A program made the position numbers and the translations under genes. The notes below the pieces were generated by a model. It did no database searches and had not been told where the DNA came from. It saw only the letters and a program-made list of their open reading frames with translations. Positions 44,724 to 53,961 of a stretch of DNA of 64,000 nt are shown here, piece after piece. The stretch comes from Flavobacteriaceae bacterium (GTDB taxonomy: Bacteria; Bacteroidota; Bacteroidia; Flavobacteriales; Flavobacteriaceae): assembly GCA_947488595.1 (NCBI GenBank), contig CANKZI010000003.1, forward strand, positions 1-64,000, in the 5' to 3' direction. The first letter of the stretch is position 1, and the number at the start of each line of letters is the position of its first letter.

Positions 44724-45386
44724 ATGAATTTGTATTGGATAAAAACAAATTGGCTGATAAAAAAATGGTTCTCAGAATATTTTTGGGATATTCCGAATAC
44801 CAATAACAGTGTTTATCTCACTTTTGATGACGGCCCAACGCCCGAAATTACACCTTGGGTACTCGAAGTTTTAAAACAAAATGACATCAAAGCCACTTTT
44901 TTTTGTATTGGAAACAATATAAAAAAGCATCCTGAAATCGTTCAACAAATCATTTCCGATGGTCATCGCATTGGCAACCACACTTTGGACCATGTCAAAG
45001 GTTGGCAAACGGAAACCGAAAAATATATCGAAAACATAACGTTGTGCGAGACCATTATTGAACAACAGTTGGCCAACGATACTGGTTTTAAACCCCATAC
45101 AGAATCTAAAATTTTTCGTCCGCCTTACGGTAAAATTACTGCAAAGCAAAGCGAGAAGGTCTTAGGTTTGGGTTATAAAATAATAATGTGGGATGTATTG
45201 ACTATTGACTACGATAAAAATATAACGCCAAGTCAATGTCTAAAAAACGCAACGCAAAAAGTAAACTCAGGGAGTATTATCGTGTTTCATGATAGCATAA
45301 AAGCTTTTGAAAATCTCGAATACACATTGCCAAAAGCCATAACTATATGGAAAGAAAAAGGCTTTAATTTTGACGTTATCGACTAG
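44724..45386 (+). CDS. Polysaccharide deacetylase (NodB family)
   Basis: Metal-dependent carbohydrate esterase family 4 domain spanning almost the whole 220 residues. Motifs: TFDDGPTP near residue 34 (catalytic base and metal Asp), GNHTLDH (two metal His), RPPYG, WDVLTIDYDK and IIVFHDS. No clear signal peptide is seen, though the N-terminus could act as an anchor, so a cytoplasmic or poorly predicted location is possible. Substrate could be peptidoglycan or another N-acetylated sugar. It overlaps the convergent thioredoxin-like gene by 4 bases. Confidence 0.9.
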   Translation: MNLYWIKTNWLIKKWFSEYFWDIPNTNNSVYLTFDDGPTPEITPWVLEVLKQNDIKATFFCIGNNIKKHPEIVQQIISDGHRIGNHTLDHVKGWQTETEKYIENITLCETIIEQQLANDTGFKPHTESKIFRPPYGKITAKQSEKVLGLGYKIIMWDVLTIDYDKNITPSQCLKNATQKVNSGSIIVFHDSIKAFENLEYTLPKAITIWKEKGFNFDVID

Positions 45387-45679
45387 ATTTGCTCTTGAAC
45401 CAAACCAATAATTGTGTTGGCATCCAGTTCGCCAGATTGTCTCCAAATCATCTGACCGTCTTTATAAATCATCAAAGTAGGCAAACCTTTTATGCGCAAA
45501 GCGTCGGCTAATTCTTGATTTTTATCTACATCAATTTTTATTACTTTCGCCTTGTCGCCCAACGCTGCTGCGACATCTCTGATTACTGGATGCATTGAAA
45601 CTGATTGCTCATTCCATTCTGTATAAAAATCAATCAGTACTGGAATTGGTGCGCTTATAAGTTCTCCGAATTTTGACAT
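45383..45679 (-). CDS. Thioredoxin-fold protein lacking CxxC
   Basis: A 98-residue protein with a clear thioredoxin fold pattern: IDFYTEW, VIKIDVDKNQELADALRIKG and the cis-Pro segment LPTLMIYKDGQ. At the active-site position, where thioredoxins have WCGPC, it reads WNEQS, and the protein contains no cysteine at all. It cannot do dithiol exchange and may be a binding or chaperone-type domain. A promoter match lies directly upstream. Confidence 0.88.
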   Translation of the reverse strand: MSKFGELISAPIPVLIDFYTEWNEQSVSMHPVIRDVAAALGDKAKVIKIDVDKNQELADALRIKGLPTLMIYKDGQMIWRQSGELDANTIIGLVQEQI

Positions 45680-45707
45680 AGTCGTAAAAATATTAAACTT
45701 TGTTATA

Positions 45708-45715
45708 CAAATATA
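45708..45715 (-). promoter_or_regulatory. Promoter -7 element of the thioredoxin-fold gene
   Basis: Minus-strand TATATTTG, 28 bases before the ATG at 45679. Confidence 0.55.
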
Positions 45716-45729
45716 GGGTTTTTGACAAT

Positions 45730-46962
45730 TTACACTACACTTTTCCCTTTTTTTAGTTCAATGACCGTTATTTCCGGCCAAATTCCTACTCTTCCGGGAT
45801 AAGCATGGAATCCAAAACCTCTATTTACATAAATGTACCGTCCCACGTTTTCATACAACCCCGCCCATTGTTTGTAAACGTACTGCACAGGACTCCATTT
45901 GAATAAACCAGGAATTTCAATGCCAAATTGCAAACCGTGCGTATGCCCTGATAAAGTCAAATGAAAATGCTTTTCGTGATTTTTTACTTCATATTCCCAA
46001 TGCGAGGGATCGTGCGACATTAATATTTTAAAATCTTCTTTAGATAATGATGCGGAAGCTTTGTTCAAATCGCCTGCTTGTTTGAAATTTTTACCCCAAT
46101 TTTCGACGCCAACTATAGCGATTCTATCATTCCCTTTTTGGACAAAGGTGTTTTCGTTGAGCAACAAACTGAATCCGATTTGCCCGTATAATTTTTTTAT
46201 GGCTTCAAAATTGTCTGCCTTTTCTTTTTCAGAAGGCCAAGCTACATACTCGCCATAATCATGATTGCCCAAAACCGAAAATTTACCAAATTCGGGTTTT
46301 TTTATATTGTTAAAACTTTCAATCCAAGGATGCATTTCGGCGGCATGGGTATTGACAATGTCGCCAGTAAAAAGAATCATATCCGAGTTTTGTTGGTTCA
46401 CTAAATCAATCGCGTAATCGATTTTCTCTTTATTATCAAAACTGCCACTGTGAACATCAGAAATTTGTGTAATCGTAAAACCATCAAAAGCATCAGGCAA
46501 ATCGGCAAAAAACAAAGTTTGCTTGATAACTTTAAAATTGTATTTTCCTTCAAAAATACCGTATATTAAAGAAATAAACGGAATAGCAGCCAGTCCCAAA
46601 CCTATTTTACTTACAAACTTTCGGCGTGACGGAATCGTACTCGTTTCAACATCGTTGTTGACAAAATAATTGATTGCACCTGCACCAAGCCGGAACAAAT
46701 CTTCGCCAAAAAGCACAAAAGTCAAAACAATTTTAGGAATATAAACCACCAACATCAAACCCAAAGTAAAAAGCGATTGCTTGTTTTGTCCCACCGATCG
46801 GTCAAATTGCGTAAACGAATAAATTATATATGCTAAAATTAAAAAGCTAATCACCTGATAAGTCAACAAAGCCCATTTTATCTTGGTTAACGTTCTAAAA
46901 GCTTGAAAGGCGTAGATTTCTATAAAAACAATAATAACAATTAAAAAGAGCCAACGAATCAT
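45730..46962 (-). CDS. Membrane-anchored metallophosphoesterase
   Basis: Calcineurin-like phosphoesterase with 410 aa from the ATG at 46962 (the GTG at 46980 is a weaker alternative). Four or so N-terminal membrane helices occupy about residues 1-145; the enzyme domain then shows the dimetal motifs ISDVHSGSFDN, GDIVN, GNHDYGEY and SGHTHGLQFG. It resembles YaeI/LpxH-like lipid phosphoesterases anchored to the membrane, but the substrate cannot be told. Confidence 0.9.
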   Translation of the reverse strand: MIRWLFLIVIIVFIEIYAFQAFRTLTKIKWALLTYQVISFLILAYIIYSFTQFDRSVGQNKQSLFTLGLMLVVYIPKIVLTFVLFGEDLFRLGAGAINYFVNNDVETSTIPSRRKFVSKIGLGLAAIPFISLIYGIFEGKYNFKVIKQTLFFADLPDAFDGFTITQISDVHSGSFDNKEKIDYAIDLVNQQNSDMILFTGDIVNTHAAEMHPWIESFNNIKKPEFGKFSVLGNHDYGEYVAWPSEKEKADNFEAIKKLYGQIGFSLLLNENTFVQKGNDRIAIVGVENWGKNFKQAGDLNKASASLSKEDFKILMSHDPSHWEYEVKNHEKHFHLTLSGHTHGLQFGIEIPGLFKWSPVQYVYKQWAGLYENVGRYIYVNRGFGFHAYPGRVGIWPEITVIELKKGKSVV

Positions 46963-47074
46963 TTTTTCGTAATTTTTCACAAATTAACAAAGAATACAAT
47001 TGCAAATTTTTTTTATTTAATAAAATTTAACGGTTCAACTTGGTTTGTTTATTTTTACAATCTAATTTCTAGCT

Positions 47075-49912
47075 ATGTCCACTCAAAAACGCCTTTTCCT
47101 TCTTGACGCTTATGCCCTCATATTTCGCGGTTATTTTGCCTTTATAAAAAATCCAAGAATTACTTCTAACGGCATGGATACTTCGGCCATTATGGGATTT
47201 ATGAATGCCTTAATGGATGTGATCAAACGCGAAAAACCAGATCATTTGGCGGTGGCTTTTGACAAAGGAGGCAGCGATGTGCGTTACGAAATGTACCAAG
47301 AATACAAAGCACATCGCGACGAAACGCCCGAAGCCATTAGAATTGCGGTGCCTTATATCCAAGAAATCCTTCGTGCCATGCACATCCCAATCATCGAAGT
47401 GGCGGGTATCGAGGCCGACGATTTAATTGGTACAATCGCCAAACAGGCAGAAAAAGAAAACTACAAAGTCTTTATGGTTACGCCCGATAAAGATTTTGCG
47501 CAATTGGTTTCTGAAAATATTTTTATGTACAAACCTGCTCGAATGGGCAACGATATCGAAATTTGGGGTGTCCCAGAAGTTTTAAAAAGATTTGACATCG
47601 AAAGACCAGAGCAAGTGATTGATTTTTTAGGAATGATGGGCGATGCAGCCGATAATATTCCGGGATTGCCTGGCGTTGGCGAAGTTACAGCCAAGAAATT
47701 ATTGAAAGAATTTGGTTCGATGGAAAATCTTTTGGCCAACACAGATAAGCTAAAAGGCGCTTTGAAAGATAAAATCGAAGCCAATAAAGACAAAGGTATT
47801 TTATCTAAAAAACTAGCTACCATTCTGCTGGATTGTCCTGTAACTTTCAATGAAACCGATTACGAATTATCGCAACCTGACATCGAAAAAACAGACGAAT
47901 TATTCCTGAAATTGGAGTTCCGTCAAATGAAAGCACAGTTTGATAAATTGTACAATCCTAATGCAGATGATGAAAATGTAAACCCCGAAATACCCACTGT
48001 CAAAAAAACACCAGCAAAAAAAACAAATGAAGAGCAATTTGATTTATTTGGTTTTGCAGACGAAGCGAACGACGAAGCCAAGACTCATTTGCATTATAAT
48101 ACTTTAGAAAATACCGAACATTTTTACCAAATTGTTCAAGGTGATTTGCCTGTAAGATTGCTTTTACAAAATTTAATGAACCAAAGTTCGGTTTGTTTTG
48201 ACACCGAAACTACTGGAATTGACGCGCTAAATGCTGAGCTTGTTGGTATGTCATTCGCTTACGAAAAAGGAAAAGCATTTTATGTTCCGTTTCCAGAAAA
48301 TCAAGAAGAAGCTCAAGTTTTGGCCGATAAATTCAAGCCGTTTTTTGAAAGTGAAACCATCGAGAAAATCGGTCAAAATATCAAATATGATTTAAAAATA
48401 TTGGCTAATTATAATATTCCAATCAAAGGAAAGTTATTTGATACGATGCTTGCGCATTATCTCATCAATCCCGACATGCGCCACAATATGGATGTTTTAT
48501 CTGAAACCTATTTGCAGTATGCGCCAAAATCGATTGAAGATTTGATAGGAAAAAAAGGCAAAAATCAAAGATCAATGCGCGATGTTGCTTTGGAAGATAT
48601 CAAAGAATATGCTGCCGAAGATGCCGATATTACGTTCCAGTTGAAACAAAATTTTAGTCCAATTCTCGACAAAGCCGAAACCAAAAAACTATTCGACGAA
48701 ATCGAAATCCCGTTACTTCCCGTTTTAGCCGCAATGGAAATGGAAGGCATCAATCTGGATGTTCCGTATTTGAAAGCAATGTCGGTTACAATGGCAGAGG
48801 AGAGCAAAGCTTTAGAGCAAAAAATCTACGAAACTGCAGGCGAAAAGTTCAATTTGGCTTCTCCGAAACAGCTGGGTGAGATTTTATTTGACAAAATGAA
48901 AATTGGCGGAACCAAACAAAAGAAAACAAAAACGGGTCAATATGCGACTGGCGAAGAGGTTTTGAGTTATTTGGTCAACGAACATCAAATTGTAAAAGAC
49001 CTTCTCGAATGGCGACAAATGGTCAAATTGCAAAGTACTTATATTGACGCGCTACCCAATCAAGTAGATAAAAAAACAGGACGTGTGCATACCGACTATA
49101 TGCAAACTGTTGCCGCAACGGGGCGTTTGAGTTCCAACAATCCGAATTTGCAAAACATTCCGATTCGTACCGAAAGAGGCCGATTGATTCGCAAAGCATT
49201 CATCGCTCGCGACGAAAATTATACTTTACTTTCTGCGGATTATTCTCAAATTGAATTGCGTATTATTGCCGCTTTATCTGGCGAAGAAAACATGATTTTG
49301 GCTTTCAAAAACAACGAAGACATTCACAAATCAACCGCTGCAAAAGTATTCAACGTGCCTTTGGAAGAAGTGACCAAAGAACAAAGAAGCAATGCGAAAA
49401 CGGTAAACTTCGGAATCATTTATGGCGTTTCTGCCTTTGGATTGAGTAATCAAACTTCGTTGTCGCGCAAAGAAAGTGCCGATTTGATTGATGCCTATTA
49501 TGCAACTTATCCAAAACTAAAATCATATATGTCAAGTCAAGTTGATTTTGCGCGCGAAAACGGCTATGTGCAAACGGTTTTAGGAAGAAGACGGTATTTG
49601 AAAGACATTAATTCGGCGAACATGATGGTAAAAAGTGGTGCCGAACGCAATGCGGTCAATGCGCCCATTCAAGGTAGTGCCGCCGATGTGATTAAAATTG
49701 CGATGATCAATATCCATAAAAAATTGACTTCAGAAAACTGGAAATCCAAAATGTTATTGCAAGTGCATGACGAATTGGTTTTTGACGTACACAATTCAGA
49801 ATTAGAAAAAATTCAACCCATGATTAAATTCGAAATGGAAAATGCTTTTAAAATGGAAGTGCCTTTGGAAGTGGAGTTGGGCTATGGAAAAAACTGGCTC
49901 GAAGCACATTGA
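47075..49912 (+). CDS. polA: DNA polymerase I
   Basis: Repair and Okazaki-fragment polymerase with 945 aa. The 5'-3' exonuclease domain (1 to about 290) has DAYALIFRGYFAF, IEADDLIG and VTPDKDFAQLV. The 3'-5' exonuclease domain (about 360-530) is intact, with FDTETTG, NIKYDLKIL and YAAEDADIT, so proofreading is expected. The polymerase domain has motif A DYSQIELRI, motif B RSNAKTVNFGIIYGVSAFG and motif C LQVHDELVFDV. Confidence 0.98.
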   Translation: MSTQKRLFLLDAYALIFRGYFAFIKNPRITSNGMDTSAIMGFMNALMDVIKREKPDHLAVAFDKGGSDVRYEMYQEYKAHRDETPEAIRIAVPYIQEILRAMHIPIIEVAGIEADDLIGTIAKQAEKENYKVFMVTPDKDFAQLVSENIFMYKPARMGNDIEIWGVPEVLKRFDIERPEQVIDFLGMMGDAADNIPGLPGVGEVTAKKLLKEFGSMENLLANTDKLKGALKDKIEANKDKGILSKKLATILLDCPVTFNETDYELSQPDIEKTDELFLKLEFRQMKAQFDKLYNPNADDENVNPEIPTVKKTPAKKTNEEQFDLFGFADEANDEAKTHLHYNTLENTEHFYQIVQGDLPVRLLLQNLMNQSSVCFDTETTGIDALNAELVGMSFAYEKGKAFYVPFPENQEEAQVLADKFKPFFESETIEKIGQNIKYDLKILANYNIPIKGKLFDTMLAHYLINPDMRHNMDVLSETYLQYAPKSIEDLIGKKGKNQRSMRDVALEDIKEYAAEDADITFQLKQNFSPILDKAETKKLFDEIEIPLLPVLAAMEMEGINLDVPYLKAMSVTMAEESKALEQKIYETAGEKFNLASPKQLGEILFDKMKIGGTKQKKTKTGQYATGEEVLSYLVNEHQIVKDLLEWRQMVKLQSTYIDALPNQVDKKTGRVHTDYMQTVAATGRLSSNNPNLQNIPIRTERGRLIRKAFIARDENYTLLSADYSQIELRIIAALSGEENMILAFKNNEDIHKSTAAKVFNVPLEEVTKEQRSNAKTVNFGIIYGVSAFGLSNQTSLSRKESADLIDAYYATYPKLKSYMSSQVDFARENGYVQTVLGRRRYLKDINSANMMVKSGAERNAVNAPIQGSAADVIKIAMINIHKKLTSENWKSKMLLQVHDELVFDVHNSELEKIQPMIKFEMENAFKMEVPLEVELGYGKNWLEAH

Positions 49913-50066
49913 TTTTGAAATTGCTTTAGATTCATGAAAACAAGAAATATAGCATCAAGAGTGCTTTTAGACAATTGCTTTTGGGCTTTTTGATATCGGT
50001 GTAAAATTGTGCTAAGAAATCAGTAATTATGTTGCAGGATTTTCATTGCTTTTTAAGTAATTCCTT

Positions 50067-50074
50067 TATATTTG
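50067..50074 (+). promoter_or_regulatory. Promoter -7 element of the lacI-type gene
   Basis: TATATTTG lies 30 bases before the regulator's ATG. Confidence 0.55.
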
Positions 50075-50104
50075 TAATTACTGTCTAAAAAAAACCTCTT
50101 TACA

Positions 50105-51124
50105 ATGAAAGAAAAAGCCACACTCAAACAAATCGCCAAAGAACTCAATGTTTCGGTATCTACGGTATCTAAAGCCCTGAATGACAGCCCTGAAATCAGC
50201 GAACCTACAAAAATAAAAATCCAAGAGTTTGCCAAGCTAAAAAACTACAAACCTAATATTATAGGTCTGAATCTAAAAAATCGCAAAACAAAAACGATTG
50301 GCGTCATTATTCCCAATATATTAAATTCTTTTTTTGCTAAAGTTTTTAGCGGTATCGAAAAAGTAGCCGAAGAAAAAGGTTATAATGTTTTGACCTGTAT
50401 TTCAAATGAATCTTTGGAGAAAGAAATCCATACTTTAGACATGTTGAGCAATGGAACGATTGACGGATTTATTTTATCGGTTTCGGAAGAAGCGCAAAAG
50501 CAAAACGAATTCCAGCATTTTATCGACATTATTAATGATGGTACGCCGATCGTCATGTTTGATCGCATTGCCGAAGAAGTTGATTGTGACAAAGTGATTG
50601 TCGACGATTTTGATTCGGCTGTTAATGCTACCCAACATTTGATACAATTGGGCTGCAAAAAAATCGCAATGCTTTCGGCAATTGGCAATTTGAGTGTTAT
50701 AAAATTGAGAGCAAAAGGTTATTATAAAGCACTCGAAAACAACGATTTTGCAATTGATTCTGATTTGGTAATTTTAACCGATTCGGAAGAAGATTTTGAC
50801 CAACGTGTGCAATTGCTTTTTGAAAACAATACGCTGGATGGTGTTTTTGCGTTAGACGAACATGCCTCGATGATGGCCATGAAAGTAGCGATTAAAAAAG
50901 GCATTAAAATTCCCGAACAGCTTTCTGTTATTGGGTTTGCCGATGGTCTTTGGTCGCGCAGAATGACACCAAGCTTGTCAACCATAAGTCAACACGGACC
51001 CGAAATTGGTGAAGCTGCAGCTATTTTATTGATACAAAATTTGGAAAGCAAAGAGGAATACAAATTCAAAACAAGGGTTATTAAAACCGAATTAAGGCAG
51101 CGCGATTCGACCCGAAAATTGTAA
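50105..51124 (+). CDS. LacI/GalR family transcriptional regulator
   Basis: DNA-binding repressor or activator of 339 aa. The helix-turn-helix is TLKQIAKELNVSVSTVSKAL at 6-25, followed by a hinge helix and the periplasmic-binding-protein-like sensor domain starting KTIGVIIPNI and ending before the C-terminal basic tail. Sugar-binding residues cannot be assigned. No carbohydrate enzyme, transporter or susCD pair is nearby, so its target lies elsewhere. I saw no palindromic LacI-type operator close to its own promoter. Confidence 0.93.
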   Translation: MKEKATLKQIAKELNVSVSTVSKALNDSPEISEPTKIKIQEFAKLKNYKPNIIGLNLKNRKTKTIGVIIPNILNSFFAKVFSGIEKVAEEKGYNVLTCISNESLEKEIHTLDMLSNGTIDGFILSVSEEAQKQNEFQHFIDIINDGTPIVMFDRIAEEVDCDKVIVDDFDSAVNATQHLIQLGCKKIAMLSAIGNLSVIKLRAKGYYKALENNDFAIDSDLVILTDSEEDFDQRVQLLFENNTLDGVFALDEHASMMAMKVAIKKGIKIPEQLSVIGFADGLWSRRMTPSLSTISQHGPEIGEAAAILLIQNLESKEEYKFKTRVIKTELRQRDSTRKL

Positions 51125-51209
51125 ACGAAAAACTACTTATTAAACCATTGAATGCCACGCAACCTTTGTAAAATTTAAACATCCCAAACAATTATATGTT
51201 GGAAATCAA

Positions 51210-51217
51210 TATATTTG
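51210..51217 (+). promoter_or_regulatory. Promoter -7 element of the ankyrin/DOMON pair
   Basis: TATATTTG lies inside the longer ankyrin frame beginning at 51196, supporting the ATG at 51247 as the start. Confidence 0.55.
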
Positions 51218-51246
51218 CTTTTTATTTTAAAAACGATTTGAACAAT

Positions 51247-51765
51247 ATGGTAAAAAAATACTTTCTGATTGTTGCTTTATTTTTACTTCAAAACACCTTT
51301 TCTCAATCGCTCAATGTTTTTGATGTCGCCAGAAAGGGCACAGTTGAAGAAGCCAAAGCACTATTAAAACAAGACCCAAAAATTTTTAATACAACCAACG
51401 AAGAAGGCTATTCGCCGCTCATTTTGGCTTGTTATCGCGGCAACAACGAAGTGGCAAAATTCCTGATCGAAAACGGCATCGATATTAATGGCTCAAGCAC
51501 CATGGGCACACCGTTAATGGCTTGTGTGGTCAAAGGCAATGCAGAAATCGCTGCGCTATTAATTACCAAAAAAGCCGATGTGAATTTAGGGGATGCCAAC
51601 GGCACTACTCCTCTAATCTATGCGGTGCAATTTCAGAATAAAACCATTTTGAAACTATTGCTCGCAAATAAAGCCAACAAATCACACAAAGACAAAGAAG
51701 GAAAAACTGCTTTTGAACATGCAGTGTTTGCAGGAAACGAAGAAATTATTAACTTACTAAAATAA
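51247..51765 (+). CDS. Secreted ankyrin-repeat protein
   Basis: A 172-residue protein with signal peptide MVKKYFLIVALFLLQNTFS. Four to five ankyrin repeats follow, with the typical beginnings EEGYSPLILACYRGNNEVA, MGTPLMACVVKGNAEIAALL, GTTPLIYAVQFQNKTILKLL and KEGKTAFEHAVFAGNEEI. Expected to act as a periplasmic protein-binding scaffold. Only seven bases separate it from the DOMON/T9SS gene, so the two are probably made together. Confidence 0.9.
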   Translation: MVKKYFLIVALFLLQNTFSQSLNVFDVARKGTVEEAKALLKQDPKIFNTTNEEGYSPLILACYRGNNEVAKFLIENGIDINGSSTMGTPLMACVVKGNAEIAALLITKKADVNLGDANGTTPLIYAVQFQNKTILKLLLANKANKSHKDKEGKTAFEHAVFAGNEEIINLLK

Positions 51766-51772
51766 AACGAAC

Positions 51773-52579
51773 ATGAAAAAAACTACTTTTTTATTAACAG
51801 CATTGGTTGCAATGTCTGGATTTTCACAACAAAAGACAACGGGCGTAATGACTTTAAGTAACAATGTACCGATGACGGCTAATTTTACTTTAGATAATGC
51901 CACATCACTAGTTACATTGGTTTTAACTGGTCCATCAGACCGATGGTTTGGATTAGGATTAGGACCTAGCGTAGTTGATGGTTTTGGAATGAGCGATGGT
52001 GATGCTTTGGTTTTTACAACCAACACCACGCCAAATTTAACAGATAGAAATTTTCAAGGCACGGGTCAACCCCCGCAAGATGCTGCTCAAAGTTGGACAA
52101 CAGTAACCAATACTGTTGCAGGAACAGTGAGAACGTTAGTTTTAACCAGAGCTTTAACGAATGCCGATGGTGGAGATAATGCTGGACAAGACCTTCAATT
52201 GCCTTATGCGACCACAAACTCAATTATCATTGGTGGTGTAAGAGCTGGCTCAGCCTCTATGGGTGTTTCAGGACATGGCGGTGGTTCAAGTGGTGGCTTT
52301 GCTACGGGTACTTTCACAACCCTTGGTGTCGAAGATTTTTCATTAAACGCATCAACCGTTTTTCCTAACCCATCTAACGGTAGGTTTACGGTAAAAACCA
52401 AAACAAGTTTAGACAAAATTAATGTTTATACCCAAACAGGTGCTTTTGTAAAAGAAGTTACTGTTAATAATGGTGCTACCGAAGCCGAAGTAAATGTTGA
52501 AGGTTTGTCAACCGGTATTTATTTAATTGAGTTGCAAAACGCTACTGAAAAATCTTGGAAGAAAGTAATGGTTGAATAA
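51773..52579 (+). CDS. DOMON-like protein with T9SS type A sorting domain
   Basis: A 268-residue exported protein. Signal peptide MKKTTFLLTALVAMSGFS. Residues about 22-170 look like a DOMON beta-sandwich (MTANFTLDNATSLVTLVLTG, DRWFGLGLG, DGDALVF), a fold that binds heme or sugars. A Gly/Ser/His-rich linker (GVSGHGGGSSGG) follows. The last about 75 residues are a T9SS sorting domain (VFPNPSNGRFTVKTK, GLSTGIYLIEL, KKVMVE), so it is sent across the outer membrane by the type IX system. The ligand is unknown. Confidence 0.82.
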   Translation: MKKTTFLLTALVAMSGFSQQKTTGVMTLSNNVPMTANFTLDNATSLVTLVLTGPSDRWFGLGLGPSVVDGFGMSDGDALVFTTNTTPNLTDRNFQGTGQPPQDAAQSWTTVTNTVAGTVRTLVLTRALTNADGGDNAGQDLQLPYATTNSIIIGGVRAGSASMGVSGHGGGSSGGFATGTFTTLGVEDFSLNASTVFPNPSNGRFTVKTKTSLDKINVYTQTGAFVKEVTVNNGATEAEVNVEGLSTGIYLIELQNATEKSWKKVMVE

Positions 52580-52602
52580 CCACATCTTTCAAATACAACA
52601 TC

Positions 52603-52630
52603 AAAGTCCGATTCATTCGGACTTTTTATT
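52603..52630 (+). terminator. Terminator of the ankyrin/DOMON operon
   Basis: AAAGTCCGA (52603-52611) pairs perfectly with TCGGACTTT (52617-52625), followed by TT. Confidence 0.85.
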
Positions 52631-52833
52631 TGCCAACAATGCGTCATAAAGCTTTCATTTTTTATTACTGCTATAAAAATGCTTGACAATTTTATGTGAT
52701 TTTTTCGAAAATTGCTGCGATAATCGCTTTAACACTTGCCAAAAAAAAACCTTTATTTATCCGAACAATACTCCTATATTCATAATTGGCTTTGTGTTTG
52801 AAAATCAATACTTAAAATAATCTTTTATAGGTG
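52631..52833. other. Intergenic stretch upstream of rplM, nothing recognised
   Basis: The 328-base gap between the DOMON gene and rplM carries a terminator at its left end and the rplM promoter at its right end. Between these I see only AT-rich sequence without ORF or repeat. Confidence 0.5.
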
Positions 52834-52864
52834 TTTGCATTTAAAATAAATAATTGTACTTTTG
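52834..52864 (+). promoter_or_regulatory. Promoter of rplM-rpsI
   Basis: TTTG (52834-52837), a 19-base spacer and TACTTTTG (52857-52864) make a complete consensus promoter. The leader contains a small CTCCC...GGGA hairpin (about 52867-52882) that could serve autoregulation by a ribosomal protein. Confidence 0.7.
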
Positions 52865-52907
52865 CGCTCCCTTTATTGGGAATGGAATGTTTAATTAAAA
52901 TAATATT

Positions 52908-53363
52908 ATGGACGCATTAAGTTACAAGACACAATCAGCCAGCAAAGCCACTGTTACAAAAGAGTGGATTGTTGTAGATGCTGACGGTCATAACTTGGGT
53001 CGTCTTGCTTCAAAAGTTGCAATGATTTTGAGAGGCAAGTACAAACCTAGTTATACGCCACACGTGGACTGCGGAGATAACGTAATTGTTATCAACTCAG
53101 AAAAAATCAACCTTACGGGTACAAAAATGGATGACAAAATTTACATGCGTCACACAGGGTATCCAGGAGGACAAAGAACTTTAACTGCTAAAGTATTACA
53201 GGCAAAAAATCCTGCAACACTAGTAGAAAAAGCCGTAAAAGGGATGTTACCTAAAAACAAATTAGGAGCAGAGCTTTTCAGAAATCTAAATGTTGTTGTA
53301 GGCAGCGAGCACAAACAAGGCGCTCAAAAACCGAAAACAGTTAACCTTAACGATCTTAAGTAA
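52908..53363 (+). CDS. rplM: 50S ribosomal protein L13
   Basis: Assembly-initiator protein of the large subunit, 151 aa. Typical blocks: WIVVDADGHNLGRLASKVAM, LRGKYKPSYTPHVDCGD, YMRHTGYPGG and GMLPKNKLG. Its TAA overlaps the rpsI ATG by one base (TAATG), the standard coupled pair. Confidence 0.98.
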   Translation: MDALSYKTQSASKATVTKEWIVVDADGHNLGRLASKVAMILRGKYKPSYTPHVDCGDNVIVINSEKINLTGTKMDDKIYMRHTGYPGGQRTLTAKVLQAKNPATLVEKAVKGMLPKNKLGAELFRNLNVVVGSEHKQGAQKPKTVNLNDLK

Positions 53364-53749
53364 TGGGAGTTATTCACAAAATCGGTAGAAGAAAAACCGC
53401 TGTTGCGCGTGTTTATGTTTCAGAAGGAACAGGAAAAATCACCGTAAACAAAAAAGAATTTGCAACGTATTTTCCAACTGCAACTTTACAGTACAAAGTA
53501 TTACAGCCAATGACAATGACTGAAAACACAACCAACTATGACGTAAAAGTTAATGTTTATGGTGGTGGTTCAACAGGTCAAGCAGAAGCGGTTCGTATGG
53601 CTTTGGCTAGAGTAATGTGTGAAGTTGGCGAAGGTAACAGAGCGATCTTGAAACCAGAAGGTTTGTTAACAAGAGATCCAAGAATGGTAGAACGTAAAAA
53701 ATTCGGTCAGAAAAAAGCGCGTAAGAGATTCCAATTCTCTAAACGTTAA
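53363..53749 (+). CDS. rpsI: 30S ribosomal protein S9
   Basis: 128 aa, with the usual GRRKTAVARVYVSEGTGKI start and a basic C-terminal tail KKARKRFQFSKR that reaches the P-site tRNA. Coupled to rplM by TAATG. Confidence 0.98.
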   Translation: MGVIHKIGRRKTAVARVYVSEGTGKITVNKKEFATYFPTATLQYKVLQPMTMTENTTNYDVKVNVYGGGSTGQAEAVRMALARVMCEVGEGNRAILKPEGLLTRDPRMVERKKFGQKKARKRFQFSKR

Positions 53750-53760
53750 TACTGGACTTC

Positions 53761-53821
53761 AATCTGAAGTTGTTTCAGATTGTCACGAATTTAATGCAAA
53801 AAAAGCTGAAATACATTCAGC
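53761..53821 (+). promoter_or_regulatory. Two small hairpins between rpsI and rpsB
   Basis: AATCTGAA/TTCAGATT (53761-53768 with 53774-53781) and GCTGAA/TTCAGC (53805-53810 with 53816-53821) lie in the 212-base gap before rpsB. Neither has a T tract, so they are not simple terminators; a processing site or part of an S2 leader is possible. Confidence 0.35.
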
Positions 53822-53961
53822 ATGAAAATTTAAAAACAATGTTGTTGTTGTTCGCTGCGGCGAATATTAGTTTAGCATCTAAATGAAGCCAAACAGCTAA
53901 AAGCGAATCGCTAACAGCTTACGGACCATTGCTAATCAACAGAACGTAAACTAAGAAAAAA

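Noticed and set aside
50105..51124. LacI-type regulator as part of a local sugar-use locus
   Set aside because: Neighbours are polA and the ankyrin/DOMON pair; there is no glycosidase, susCD or sugar transporter in reach.
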